Source: Sitta carolinensis
Lineage: Eukaryota > Chordata > Aves > Passeriformes > Sittidae
Length of the DNA: 64,000 nt
NCBI GenBank assembly: GCA_032173965.1
Contig: CM063283.1
Span: 38,933,743-38,997,742, forward strand
Direction of reading: 5' to 3'
This document shows positions 33,800 to 47,499 of the stretch, in pieces. The notes under the pieces were generated by a model, which made no database searches, was not told where the DNA came from, and worked only from the letters and a program-made list of their open reading frames with translations. The first letter of the stretch is position 1; the number at the start of each line of letters is the position of its first letter. A program made the position numbers and the translations under genes.

Positions 33800-36245
33800 T
33801 CTCTTTTTCTTTCCATTTATTACACCTGAATTTACATGAAGCTAATGTCCATGTCACCTTTATCTGGAGAATTCTGAATTTGACAATATTCTCAAATAAA
33901 ACACTCTCCTTATAAATTAGTAGAACAGTGGTCAGAGCAAAGACTTTTTAAAAAGCAAGTGTAAATGATAGTTCTCCCAACTTTTAACAAACTGCCTACA
34001 TCATTAGCACAACATCCACTTCACTGTGTCAAATAGCTTTAATGAACTCCAGATTTGTGAATGCGTCTAACTTTTACTTGAATCCTTTTTTTTTTTTTTT
34101 TTTAAATTTTATGTATTTGACCCCATTTATAATTTTGGCTTTCACAACATTTTGTGGTAATAAATCTGACAGTTTAAATACATGTTAGATGAAGAACTAC
34201 TTAGTTTTCTTCATTTTCAGATTGCTGCTGTTTCAAAATTCTACCATCACATTGAAACTGGGTAATATTGTAATCAGGAAGGGAAGAGTCAGAGAAGAAA
34301 GGTGACTGGTTCCTTTCCTCTTCGTTAGCAATCGATTTTGGCAAAGTAAGACTTTGGTCTTACTTTGGTGGAACAATAGATTTTCCACCTTTATTTCTGG
34401 AAATTCTGCTTTTTTTTTTTTTTTTTTTTTTTTTTTAGTAATGAAATAACAAATAATGCTGTATCATTACAAAGGGGAAATGCCTACTGATTTCACATAC
34501 CTATGTGAGTCAAATGATATTTGACAGTACAAAATCTAAATCACTTTCTCAAATGTAGACAGTCTCCACAACTGTGAATTCATTTGGCTGAATGTGAATG
34601 TTTACATGATAAATATGTACATTTGAACTTGACATCTTCAGTTCTTTTTGTGTTCAATTTAAAGAGAAGGATTAACTTTTAGAGAACAGTTAGTTTCATC
34701 CTAGATTAGACATCCCTATTTCATCAGATGACTCACATTCTTAAAATGTAAGTTTTCCAAAATTTTGAAGTTGCAGAAAAAGAGCACAAACAAAAGTACT
34801 AAACTTTCTTAAAACCAACCCTACTGTACCTAAAGATGAAAGTTCTCAGGTAGAAAATCTGCATTTATAACACTGATAAATTTTGTGATGAAAAGCAAAA
34901 AGTATGGTCAGTATCATGTGGATGCACACAGTATTTTTCCAAATGAATACACAAAGAAGAATCAAAAAGGTGAGACTGGAGTAAAACACTCCTCAGATTC
35001 ATGATCTGGTGAATAAGTACCCTGTGAAACACCTAATAAACAGGAAGGACAACGAGTGATTAAATAGTCCTGTCTTTCAGGTACTGAAGATCCTAAATCA
35101 AAACCCAACTACAAAAGATATTTTAATTCCGAATGAAGTTGGTTTGACCTAGATGGATCGCAGCTACCAGTACAGACTCGAGTCACAGTGAGATGACATT
35201 TTATACAATCTGATAACTCTGACTGTGATATATTCGACTTTCTTTTGATGGAGATCCTTGCCTTTATCTATTCTGGCAATATGAACATGATATGGATGTA
35301 TCAGAGAAAATAAGTGGGAAGCCCATTGAAGACAAATAAGAGTACAAGTGTTTATGGAAGGGGAAAGATAGAAATGAGAGAGGAAAAAATGTATGAGCAC
35401 ATGTACAGGATGTACATGAATGTGCTACAGTTTTTCTACAGGGAAACAGGTGTTGTCTGATACTTTCAGTGGAAATGTGGAGGAAAACAGGTGGACACAC
35501 AAGCAAAGGATACATAGAGAATTCACATCCTTTGGTCTTCCCAGTGTTCTCTTAAGGCAATTCTGTGCCTCTTTTTTTCATGACAAGTGACCTCAAGATG
35601 TTGGAAATTTATTCCTTTCCTTCTTCCACAAAGAGATCAAATATTTGCAGGTTACATCAGACACATAGCAAGACATACAGCCTGTATGGCCCCTGTGGTT
35701 AAAACAGATTCAAGGATTCCTTCCACTCCTCCATCCATCCCGAGCTGTCAGATGTAAAGCCCTAAATTCTGGCATGGTCTTCAGCCTCCTGGTCAGTATT
35801 AATTTTCTCTAAAAATTCTCACAGAAGCATCTATTTTCTCTGGTAAGATAGGAAGAGGTTTGCTTCTATGTCATTCTTTCTAGATTCTTTGTGAGGTGTT
35901 TGTTCTGCTTTGATCATGAAAACACTTCTGGTGCATTACCTCAGCGACATAAATCACAGTTTCAGCTCAAGATAAAAGCACCTAATTTTTACATAGTCTC
36001 AAAAAAAAAAGTCAAGAAATGTAATTTATACTACATATAGAAATCCAAATGCTCTTACAATACTCTGAAATAAAAGTATGGCCTCTTCAGTCTTGTCCTG
36101 TCTTAGTGAATGAAACAAACTGAAAAGAAGCCTGAAACCTCATTGAGCTAACCTTCTTTCCTCCAAGCTTTGTAATATATTTAGTCTTCAATGGAATTTA
36201 GAAGGAACAAGTCCCCAAAGGAACAGAGAAGGCACAAACCACATG
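33800..36245. other. unique AT-rich DNA with T runs
   Basis: There is no gene. T runs lie at 34086-34103 (18) and 34410-34436 (27). Frames near 35164-35515 have no recognised domain. Confidence 0.5.
34410..34436. repeat. poly(T) run, 27 bases
   Basis: Uninterrupted T run; no adjoining retroelement is recognised. Confidence 0.9.
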
Positions 36246-36249
36246 CACT

Positions 36250-36540
36250 CAGATTTATATAGCAAGTTGATACTGTGGTGCACAGAGGGAACACAGTAAC
36301 ACACACACAACAGGTGTTCAGGCAGAGAAGAAGAAAAGAACTCTCTCTTTTATTGTTAACCTCATATATCTAAGTTTCTGGACAGTGACCAGAGATTGGA
36401 CAGAGAAGTTACCACCTCTCCATCTCCACTGGTCACTTGAGAAGTCCATCAGGTGATATCTTTTCACAAAGGAACGTAAACATGATTCTTATTTATTTTA
36501 CAATTCATGAGAACTGACTCCATTATACTAAAACAAATCA
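36250..36540 (-). mobile_element. possible ERV LTR fragment, minus strand
   Basis: The texture differs from the flanks, with an inverted polyadenylation signal (TTTATT at 36349-36354, so AATAAA on the minus strand) preceded by a CT-rich stretch, and a short ACAC repeat at 36299-36308. It reminds me of minus-strand bird LTR sequence, but I cannot set the ends and no target-site duplication is clear. It could be ordinary DNA. Confidence 0.3.
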
Positions 36541-36544
36541 GAAG

Positions 36545-39500
36545 GCTTATTTTTGAGGACAACATCAAGTAATAATTGTTCATCCTCAGAGGGAATAAGC
36601 CAAGTAATCCATAATTTGAAGTAGAGATAAAATTATCAAATGAAATTAGAAAATATTTTTTTTAAATATGGCTAGAATAGGTAAACTATACTGAGCAATA
36701 TAAACCAAATTATGATTTAGGTTTTAACGATGTAGATCTAAATTGATAGGATAAAATTTGAAACAGAAATTCCAGTATCTCATCAACAGAGGGTATTATG
36801 AACCTAATAAATTTTTTTTTAAATGTTGACTGTGAGAGTCCAACAAAAAAAATTTGTATTGATATAAATGCTGGGACATTGAAGAAAATAGCACATTTTC
36901 TCATTTCTTTGAAATGATTTTCATTTCTAGTATGATATCCAGAGGGAAAAATAATTCTGTTGAGTCCTTTCCAATATAAACTCTAGTATCAATGCATAAT
37001 AAATATGAAACAACATTCATTAGGTTTAAAACTGCCAAAACTATACTCATTGTCATGTAAGAAGGGAAGCGGAGGACAAATGTCATGCATCAAATGATTG
37101 ATCTTCTGAGAACTTTTTTCATACACAACTGCCATATGTGTAAAAGTGGGGAAACTTCAGAAACACTGTCACACTTTGTTCCTAAAGTGCTCTGTATCAG
37201 TAAGAGAATAATAGTATCATTCAGAGAAAAATGTAAATCTGAAGAAAAAAAAAAAAAATGTCCATACTGTAAACTTTGCTTTGATGTTACAAACACTATA
37301 TGTTGTTCTAGAAAATCAGTTCCATCTTTCTAGCATAAACAAGAATAAAAAATAAAATTACATGTGACAATTGTAAAATAACAATACTGACGTTAGAAAA
37401 TCTATGGCAGACAGAGCAGCCTAAGGAAACAGAGCACTCTTTCATAACTCTAGATTATTTTATTACTCTTTAATTAAGTGTGTAAGCAGACCTAGAAGAG
37501 AAGATTCTGTCTTATTCCATGAGGTTCTGAATAGGCATGTTCTAAAACAGAGCACTCAAAATTGGAAACTGTTGGAGAGAATACATGTTCTTAAGTATCT
37601 GTGGCAACTATGAGGTTTGTAATATAAAGCACCTCAGCCAGCTGACTTCCACACATGAAGAGATAACAGTGGAAGTATTGAAAGGAAAGGCAGAACTGGG
37701 GCTTGCTCTGCTATTTGAGATTTAAAACAAACAGCTTTGTGGCTGTCCAGCAATCCTGTTAGTGCAGTATTGAAAAGCTTCAGTGTGGGCACTAATCTTT
37801 AGGCTAGAAAATCTGATTCAGTAATTCTTTCATATTTTTCAGCCTCTGTGGCCTCTGCAATGCATAACAGTAGACAAAGAGATACTGGTATTCTTGTCTG
37901 AATATTGTGAAACTGAAAACTGTCTTTGTATTGATTCAAAAGGTAAATTTAATCTCCTTATCTCCCTACAGTAAATTTTGTCCATACTTTATTATTAATC
38001 AGTAGATAAGTTTCATAGTGGCAGGGGATGTATAATATGTAAACAAAAGACACGATACAACAGAAATATGTGTTTAAATATCACAACATTTCAAGCTAAA
38101 ATGCATTCAAATTTATGATATGTTTATTTATACTCTGTTGAAAAGACATACGAACTGTGCAATGTCAAGGAAAGAAAGGATGATCTATATATTTATGTTC
38201 TTTCAAAGCACACTCTGAAACAAATTTTTTAGAGAAAAAATGGTCTTCTTCAGTATCAGCACTTACTTTCAATATCCCAAAGTTTAGAAAAGGCTTAAGA
38301 CATTAATAAACAAAAAACATTTCTCCTATAAAATATTTTAAAAGCTCAGATCAATATTTTTAATGTTAAACTATCATTAATAACTCATTGAAATGAGTAG
38401 AACTGCAAGTTCCATAAACAACTTTAATTGGCATTCAGTTTTAATAGGTGATTTTTATATTTAAGTAACTGAATGAACATTAGAAAAATAGAAAAAAATT
38501 ACTAAGAGTGGTTATTCTCATATAAATCAGACAATGGTAAGAATCTGGAAAGAAAAAAAAGGCTGTCCATCAGTATGAAATTATAGACAGGGATTCCAGT
38601 TTCAATTGAAGAGTAACTATGGAACATTACCTTTCCTTTTAATCTAGCTGGAGTGACATTTGAAGGTAGTTTAAACTTTTGGCTTCCTATCTCCTAAAAA
38701 TTATGTGTCTGAACATCATTCAAGGAGTTGCAAATGTGCTTTTAGAATTTGTCTCTAATGCATGTCAAAGTTACATAGGTCAGACATTCACTAAGTTAAA
38801 TCTGCTGAGTACATTTGATTGCTAGAGAGCTCTACTAGTCAAGAAGAAATTACATTATAGTTAAAATCATGGAGTTCTTTGAATGTTAGGCAGTTAACAC
38901 TGGCATCAACAGGCAAAGCTTTTTCCACAAAACTGGAAGGCTAAGTAGAGCATAATCGGAGAGAAAATATCATGACATGAGAAGAGTTGGCCTCTTGCTT
39001 CCTTTTACAAGTAAATAGCTGGCCTAAATTCGAGTTCAGATACAACTCTTACTTGATAGGATTGGTCCCCAACACCAAACTCCCACTTTTAAGTGTTTAA
39101 TGGTTTGAATTCACAGCATTTTTCCAAACCTTTTGTGAAGACACTATAATTTAGATAGTTTGCATGACCTCCTAAATTTAAGCAACAGAATTTTAACCCT
39201 GCTTTTTTTAGAAATCATCATAGTTTTTCTGGATCTGTTCCAAATCTCAAGGCCAACTAGTCAGTCATCTGTCATCTTTAATACTGAGTCTCATACCTGT
39301 CAAAAAGAGATGCAAGAAGTAAAGTTGTTCTACATTGATTTTGAATTTTACCTCAACTCCACAGAAGTAAGTAATTAACACAATTGTTTCCAAACATTAC
39401 TGTGGATAGTGAATTACAATATTTATAATCATTAACAAATAATTACTTGTAGTTAATTATCATAATTTATGTGAATTTATGTTCACAAGGCCTCTACTTA

Positions 39501-40060
39501 CATTGGCTTTACTGTTACCTTGACTGTTTGTCGCTTAGAAAGGTTGAGGTCAGCTCAAGTGGAAATCTTCCAAGAAAAAGCTAGATGGTACAAGAAATAG
39601 TACTAGTGATTTAGTAGGCAAAATTTTCTCCTCTGATTCAACACTGAATCAGTGTCTCTGCTTTTAATGGGGCACTCTGCAGTTATAAGGATGATATTTC
39701 AGATGAAAAATAGTTCTGAGAACTTAACTTCACTATTTCTGACCAAATAAAGTACAATTGCATGAATTTGTCTTGTCTTCCTTGCAAAGTCATCTCCTTC
39801 AGAGTTACATTTTATTGTATATTTCTTTATATATCTTATGTATATCTTATGTCAATAAAGGTGGTGAGGAGAGGATTTGGAGGTTTGTTTGGTTTTTTTT
39901 TTTTGGTTGTTTTTTTTTTTTTTTTTGCTTTTCTCTTTTTGGCTGTAACTATAGAGTATCCACTTGGCCAAGTTACTTTGCCCCTTGAAGGAGCTTTCAC
40001 ATTCTATATCCTTACATTGATGACATTTTTCAAATATAATTTTTACTACCATATGTATAT
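36545..40060. other. AT-rich unique DNA, no gene seen
   Basis: Nothing is recognised except a T-rich low-complexity tract at 39884-39941. A plus-strand frame at 37085-37333 contains paired Cys residues (HNCHMC, CPYCKLC) but has no Cys spacing or flanks diagnostic of a zinc finger. Confidence 0.5.
39884..39941. repeat. T/G-rich low-complexity tract
   Basis: Runs of 12 or more T separated by GG and GC. Frames through it are Phe-rich artefacts. Confidence 0.85.
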
Positions 40061-40064
40061 TGTA

Positions 40065-40245
40065 AAACAGTGGAACAATGTTCTCAGGGACACTGCAGAA
40101 TTCCTATCATTGCAGGCTTTACAGAACAATCTAGAACAACAACTGCAGAGACAACAGCAGTGCACCTGATTCTATTTCAATACAAGGTTGGATTGAATAG
40201 TAAATCGTTTCTGATGTCCCTTCAAGCCCTGACTTTGTCTTACTT
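40065..40245 (+). mobile_element. old diverged CR1 3' fragment
   Basis: The plus strand keeps, in order, cagtggaacaatgttctcagggacact, gaattcctatcattgcaggcttta, aaggttggattgaatag and tgtcccttcaagccctga. These correspond to the ordered phrases of an ancient CR1 3' untranslated region. It is far more diverged than other CR1 copies in the window, and the terminal octamers are not visible. Confidence 0.6.
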
Positions 40246-40249
40246 TTTG

Positions 40250-41210
40250 ATCATCAGGGTTGATTAGAACTCATTAAGTATTTTAATTAAAGTTGTCTTC
40301 ATCCATGAAAAGTGTCATAAAAGCACAAATAAATTCAAATAAAATAAATTAAAATAAATAAAATATCAAAGTGACTGGCCATCAAGTGTTTCAAAAGGTA
40401 AAAGCACAAAATGAAACAAAGTGGAATTGCAGAGGCTTTCAAGCAATTCCATACAATCATGTCATTGAATTGATCTTTGACCCAGAAACACTGCTGGCTT
40501 ACAGTACAGTATAAACACACTGACTGTCTACATAGTCGCATTTTCTTTTCTTCCTGAGCAATAATTGCACTTTCTCTCTGCAGTACTCCCTTAACATTTA
40601 TCAAAACAATAAAGGAAATATGGAAAATATCGTATCATCAGCCCTCAGGAATAAGCAATATCCACATAAGCCACTTAAAATACAATAGAGTTCAATACTA
40701 AAATTTTATTTGCAAATAAACAAATAGACCCTCAAAATGTGTGTATCCATTAAGAAATGAATGAAATGTAATATAACATGAATGGTTACATCTGCATATT
40801 CCCACCTTCTAATTTAATTTTTAGATTGATATATATTTTATCAAACTAAGCAGTACCACTTACTTGACCTTTTACTTTAAGTTGTGGAGTTTCATTAATT
40901 TGATAATTTTTCTAAATATATTTTATTACTCTCGTGAAAATGTTTTGTCTAAAAAAATTTGGACAAGAAAATATCTGGGGCAACAACAAAACTAGACATG
41001 AATCAAAATTGTTCTAGTAAATAACATGGGAAATTTGGCAAGTGACCAAATTCCCAACCAGTGTGGAAGATTTCAGTTTCATGAAAATGAGCTCAATCAA
41101 CTCGTGGAATTATTTAGTGGAGTTTCCCTAATATTTCAACAGGCAATAAAGGGGATTAAAAAGAACCATGGAGGGAGAAAACAGATATGAATGTATGTAT
41201 GCATGTAATA
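40250..41210. other. AT-rich unique DNA, nothing identified
   Basis: Low-complexity AAATAAA-type sequence lies near 40325-40365. There is no gene. Confidence 0.5.
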
Positions 41211-41213
41211 TAT

Positions 41214-41440
41214 TGTGGTGAGTTGACCCTGTCTGGATAACAGCTTCCCACCAAAGCCACTTTTCTCTTCAACTGGACAGCAGAGAAAATGATAAAGGAA
41301 GGCTCGCAGGTCAAGATAAGAACAAGGAGAATTACCAATAACCAGGCAAAACAGTCTCAACTTGGGAAAAATAACTCAATATATTACCAATTATATATTC
41401 TACCAGAGCAAAAATAAAATATCTTGAAATACCTTTCATA
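41214..41440 (-). mobile_element. truncated avian ERV LTR
   Basis: The sequence begins TGTGGTGAGTTGACCCTG, a terminus I recognise from memory as belonging to an interspersed LTR family widespread in birds. Family phrases continue in order: cccaccaaagccac, ggctcgcaggtcaagataag, ggcaaaacagtctcaacttggg and tattaccaat. It then degrades beyond about 41440, so only one end remains. In intact members the polyadenylation signal lies on the other strand, hence the minus assignment. Two overlapping minus-strand frames here are not genes. Confidence 0.75.
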
Positions 41441-41444
41441 CTCC

Positions 41445-44400
41445 CATAAACAGTGAAAGACCCTATGTTTCAGCTGAACTTGCCTTTACAGGATTTTTTG
41501 TCTTCAAAGGATATTCTGCAGAAATACTTTATATTCAGAAAATTAACAGGGCAAATAAACTCCTGAATTTTTTGAGGAAATTAGTAAGGTAACAACACAA
41601 ACTGACTTTAATATCCAATAAAAATTAATTGATACAGTTTAATATGCCGGAAAGTCATATTGCATGTATAGACTAAGCAATACTTTCTAAATTATCCTTT
41701 CTTTCTTTTTTTTTTTTTTTTTTTAAAGAGTAGAACATAAAAGGTGTTATGCTTATGATCATAAATGAGAGACAAATGAAGTTAATTGAATGCATTTCCT
41801 ATCTTTAATTATTCACTGAGATATAAGTATGTCAAAACTTTTAGAGACTGCCAACACATAAGGGTAGGATTAATCTGCCTTGGTTTCTAGTCTCCCACTA
41901 GGCATGCATTCTTGAGCTAATCATTCCAGGGTTTTTCATTGTCTGTGGAGAAGGATCAGTATCTACAGAGACCTGTGACCTCCCCTCAGGCATTTAAAAG
42001 AGGACAATGAGTCATCATTAGCTTGTTTCAATCTATTGTCTCTAAAAGGATAGCCAGCTGAGGTAGAGACCAGTAAGCTTTATATACCTCAACCTGGGGC
42101 AGAAAAATGATAGAACAAGTTGAGGGGTAAGGAAAAAAGCATGTCTTAATAACAAAGATGGTTGAGATTTGGTGTTTTCTAAAACAGCATACATGGCCTC
42201 TGTCAGAAGCTTGTTCATCATTTCCTACCTAGTTACAGTTCTCCTTGGGCTATAATCTGTCAAATGGATTTGCAGACACTGTGACCCAAATAAAATGTAT
42301 CTGAAAATGTCACAATTTAATTTTTTGGGCAGAAATTCAAGTAAAATTGCATTCAATATATTCTTCACTTTAATTGCTTTAAGCTTTCATTGTATGCCAA
42401 ATCCTTCAGGTCTTATTTAGTCCATATCCAGATATTTTCTTTTGAAGTCAAAAAATTTGGCAAAATATGTAGAGCCTGAAGAGATGCGGTGAATACTCAC
42501 AGATATTTTTTTAAATGAAGATGCCAATGGGATTTGGGTTCACTCACCATTTCAAAGGGACCATTAGTAGGAGTTGTAAAAATCTTGGTTCTCCTAAAAC
42601 ATTAGGCTTTCTGCTGAAAGCCGAATGTCCTGTTTGTGAAATACCCAGGAATGCAATCCTATTCCTATTTTCATGTCACAATGGCCTTCTCAGAAGTTAT
42701 ATATGAATCCTTATGTTTCTGAATCAAGTTGTTGCAGAATGAGTTCTAGATTTCCTCTGAATATCTTTACTATTATGTGACCTTGGAAGAACTGTCATAT
42801 ATGTCACCGAGTTCTAATTTCCATTTTATCCAAGTTACAGTTTTAATATTCTGGCTGCAATAGATGCTTATATTCCAGAGGAATGTCTACGGCTGTAAGA
42901 GAGTTAATAGTTTTATTTTATAAGTTTTAAGGAAAAAATGGGAGAAAAAAACCCTTAGTCTTTAATTCACCATAGGATTTTCTCCAAAACCTCCCAGTTC
43001 TGGAGAAAGAAAGACACTAAGTCACTTCAGTATCTGCATCTGGAGAAGAGAAGTTTGTCTTGGTTGTTTACATGTACCTGGAATATTGCCTATTTGTCCT
43101 TGAGAAATGTTTGACTTGTTTTATTGAGCTTTCAGAAACATTAAATCTTATGGTGCTATAAGCTTTCTATCGTTACTTTGACTGTGTAATTTATTCCATC
43201 TAATCAGTAAACCACAAATGTTCTTCACTTTTACATCCTTTTTTTGATCATGCTCTAACACCTCAACATTACTTTAAAAATAAAATTTTAAAAATCATCT
43301 TCATCTTAGCCCTTGTTTCTAAACCCTCCCTCTCAAATGTTCTGCATGCTGTTTTCTTTACCATCTGCTTTGCTTCTTCCCAGTCTGAAAGAAGTTCATC
43401 CATATTTTAGCCCCTTCTGATGGCTAAATATTAGTTGTTGACTGCTCTCCAGGTTGCTCACAAACCTTACTCCCCTATTTTATATTTTCCTGATTGTGAC
43501 CAAAGTAATTTCTCTGATCTAGAGGTGGCAATTCAAAGGAAAGGATCTTGTAACATTCATAAGAATAGTTTCAAAGCCTTTGTTAACTTATGAATAAGTA
43601 ATATGGCAGAGCCGGCTTGACTTTCACATTAAAAAAAAGTGTTGCTTTTTTGATGTTCGGGTTTTTTCTACATGAACTTCATTGTCTTGGCTGATGAAGC
43701 AACTTAGCACCTAAATCTTATAAAATCTGCTTTTTCAGTTAATAAAACTCTAATGGGAGATATTGCTTTTTCTGGCTCACTCTGCCTTTGAAATTCATTA
43801 AAATCTTTGAAAAGTGAGCTTTCTTGGTTTTTCACAGAACTATTTTGATCACATTCTAGAAAGTAAAGTAAGCAAAGAAAATACCAAATTCTTTAAAAAT
43901 GTCCATATCTCTCAGATCATTTATTCAATTTACTTACCTGAATCCTATCTCTTTACCAGTCTGACCTCTTTGGCAGCAAGAGGAAAAGAAGTTACATTAA
44001 ATTAATGTACAACAGCTTAATTAAATAACAATATTTGAATAATGAAATTGAAATCCACATTTTAAAAGCTCTAAAACATCAAATATAATGCAGTAGGCTG
44101 TTGTCATTGGCCAACAAAAATTTGAGGGGTTCCCCATTGTAAGACAAGAGCTAAGAGCTGTTTACAGGCAATTTTATTTCATTAATATTCCACTAAATTA
44201 GTAAGAACATTGTTGGGTAGTAAATGTGTGACCAGTACACAATGCACTGTAATTGCAATCATCTTAAGTTATTTTGAGAAAAGGAGGTAGAAGATTTATG
44301 GAACCCTGTTAGACATTTCAAATTGTCTTCAAGGTTGCTATAAAATGTTGAAAATAAACAAAAGAAAGGTATCTAATCAAGTCATCATCCCATTTTTAGT

Positions 44401-45960
44401 CATGTGGCACAAGAGACACAGTTCAGGAGTTGAAGTCTAAGCCCGTTAGAGAAGAATTTTAGAAAATAGTATCAGACATTGTTATTTCATTTAGTTAAAC
44501 AAAATTTATTGTTTTCATTTAGACCACTACAAGTAGTAAAAGGAAATTCTTGTTTTAAATTATAATGGCATTTGTAATTTTCTTTGTGCAAACTGCACTA
44601 TGTTGACATGATATTTTAAAGCTGCAAATATTTTGAATACTGATAATTAAATTATCTGACAATCTAGATTAATTATAATTTATTTGATATGTATGGTCTG
44701 TAGAATGAATTAAATACAGTACCAAATAAGACATCCCCTAGTGCTTTATCTATACCATGGTAATATGCACAGTGGTTCATCTACCTGTATCTCTGCTGTA
44801 TTATGATATAACAACATGTGGTTAGAACTAATTGAATGTTTAAAACATTTAATTCATACATAGAACAAAATGAGGTGAGAGTGCTTTGTCTGCTATTGCC
44901 ATTCATCTAAACCAGCTTGCTTTCTTTGTCATTATCTGTTACTTTACAATTGGTGCAATAGTTCAGTTTTTTGGTGTGTTTTCATTTTCAAAACTGTGTT
45001 TGAGTTACGTATATGCGTATTTTCAATAAAATGAAAGGCAGTTCATGAACAATAGCATTGCATAGAAAACTATGTGTTCTGTTGAATTCACAAGTAATCT
45101 CAATTCTGAGCATCTGCCAAGATTAGTCTTTGAAATCACATCATGTTGTCTCTTGTGCACTTACAGTATAATAACTTGCCATAAAGTAAAACCTACAGCT
45201 CAGAAACATAAAAGCACTTACAGTTTAAACTTGTCCATGGATAACTCACTTAGATTATACTGATGTCATTTTCAAGAGTGCCTGATTTGATCCAAAGCTA
45301 GATTTATTTCTCATGCTCTTATTTTCCTGAAACACATAGATGATAATAAGTAATTATTTTAGAGAAATAAAATTGCTTTCTTAGTGTAAATACATGTACT
45401 TCCAGTAAATTACATTCAAGTTTAAATAATGTTACTTCATTCTTGAAGGAAGCTGTTCAAGCATTACTTACTCATCTCAAGACAATCACAGGTATTTTAA
45501 TGTAGGCACTCCTTGAAAGTGTAGAGTAAGACATAGAAAGTGCAGTTGCCTCCAGGAAACCCTCAAAGCCCTTTCAGCAGGGCAAACCCATGGGAGAGGT
45601 AAATCTGTGCATACCTGACTGAAATGAATAGGAAAGACTGAGAATAAAAAATTAGTGAGACTGAGGGCTTGCAGTTCATCAGTCACCATTGTTAAAATGT
45701 ACAGAAGATACAGGTAAAGCACTTGCTGGAGAGTCCATTCAAGTAAGAATTATTCACAGGTCTCATTGAGCCAGAACTAATGCTTAGTAGATTAAATATT
45801 TGTTGGCATAAGAAGACAATAAGAAAGATAAAAATTGTTATCTGGACTTCTATGAATATAAGAAATTCCACTATAGAAGTATATAAATATTAGATGACAG
45901 AAGAAAACTGTAAGCCAGTTGAATGGTCTATGATTGAAGGCTATGGCAAGACAGAAGACT
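41445..45960. other. AT-rich unique DNA, no gene seen
   Basis: A 19-base T run lies at 41706-41724. Nothing else is recognised in 4.5 kb. Confidence 0.5.
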
Positions 45961-45963
45961 TGT

Positions 45964-46133
45964 GATAGAATCACAGAATTGTTTGGAATAGAAGAAATCT
46001 ATGAAGATCATCTAGTGCAACCCTCCTGACCTGGGCAGGGACATCTTTTACTAGACCAGGTTATTCAAAGCCACATCCAGCCTGACCTTGAACACTTCCA
46101 GGGATGGAGCTTCTCTGGTCGCACTACTCTTCT

Positions 46134-46166
<33 letters not shown>

Positions 46167-46350
46167 CTTCCTTATGTCCAATCTAAACCTACCCTCTTCA
46201 GTTTATATCTGCTGCCCTTCATTCTATCACAAGAGACCCTGGCAAAAAGTCTTTTTTCTAGCTGTCTTATAAGCCCCTTTTATACACTGAAAGTCCTTGA
46301 GCCTGTAATCCAGGCTGAACAACTTCACTCAGTCTCTCCAACAGACAGGT
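45964..46350 (-). mobile_element. CR1 LINE 3' fragment with internal poly(A)
   Basis: The plus strand begins at the CR1 3' terminus (atagaatcacagaattgttt) and continues with actagaccaggtta, cttgaacacttccagggatgg, attcttccttatgtcc and tgtaatccaggctgaacaac. A 28-base A run (46137-46164) replaces the normal short stretch just before the attcttcctta phrase. Confidence 0.92.
46137..46164. repeat. poly(A) expansion inside CR1
   Basis: Twenty-eight A in a row where other CR1 copies have a short mixed segment (compare 16430-16445 and 59952-59965). Likely slippage growth from an A-rich seed. Confidence 0.85.
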
Positions 46351-46354
46351 AGTT

Positions 46355-47495
46355 AGTTGCTCATCAAGACAATTTTATACATCAAAGTTTAAGAAAGATG
46401 GACACAATTCCTTACCTGAGAGTTGATACAGTTTCTTAAGCCTGTGTTAGGAAGGTAACCATTTTTACATAGAAACCCCTGTGAGGGAAACCAGTCACAC
46501 TAATGCCAGCAGACAACACATTCTTTGGTGTATCAGAGAAAGAATATTGTGCTCACACCAGGGAATCTGTCAACCTAGTGGTGAAGGCTACAGCAAAATG
46601 ACTGCCTTCTTCACTAACTTTTAACTCTAAGAGTTAAGTTAAAGACTTAAAGTTAAGATAAGGCAATGAGGTCCAAGCAAAGCCAGGCACCTGCTGTGGT
46701 GGGTCACAATGGCAATAACAGACATTCATTAGACAGAAAGAAGGAAAGGGTAAATTATGACCTGCAAAATGCTTTTTGACAAATGTGTCCCAGATGAAGA
46801 AATAAAATTGTGTCCCAATTCAAGTGCATGTACTTTGGTAGAATGGTGAACCAGTAGAAACTAGTCATCTCACTTGAGAACCGTTCACTCAGCCTCATTT
46901 TAAAGGGATATTTTCTCCAAATATGAATAGAGTGTATTATCACACTAATTTTCTTTCACTTTCTGTAGCATTTAGCACCTGTCCAGGATTTTAAAGCTCA
47001 CATTATTTATAATTTATTCTGCTAGAAAATTATAGTCAATAAAACAGATACTTTGATTTTTTGGTAGCTGACTGGTCATTTGAACATTTCTTTCCAATCA
47101 ATAAAATGGAAAATAAAGCTCAGATTCACCAGCAATAATTTCGTTCAACAAATGCCAAAGAAGGAATTAGTTTGCAGAACAAAAGGTGAAGCAGAATGGG
47201 AAGGGGAAGGGAAACTAATAATTCATATAAACTTTCATTTCCTTTTCAAATTCAAACAAAATCAGTGTGTAACTGGTATTACAGAATACTATTTTTCTCT
47301 CTGCATTTACCTTCTCCTTATCCAAAGTCAAATAAAGCTTTTCAAAATAATAAAGAAATTTCAGTCATATCTGCAATAGTGTGTTGACTAGATACTTGAC
47401 CCTGTGTGGACAGTTTTATTAATCACAGTAGCAAGGAACAATATCACTGAGTCATTTAAAATTTTAATAAATTTCCCTTAAATTTATGTACATTT
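46355..47495. other. unique DNA, nothing identified
   Basis: No gene or repeat is recognised. A 99-codon frame at 47080-47379 has no recognised domain. Confidence 0.45.
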
Positions 47496-47499
47496 GATT

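Noticed and set aside
37085..37333. Cys-rich frame resembling a zinc finger
   Set aside because: The Cys pairs lack consistent C2H2, RING or treble-clef spacing, and an A-run-encoded Lys tract lies in the middle.
39762..40169. 135-codon plus-strand frame with a hydrophobic stretch
   Set aside because: The hydrophobic part is a T-rich low-complexity tract and the C-terminal part is a CR1 fragment.
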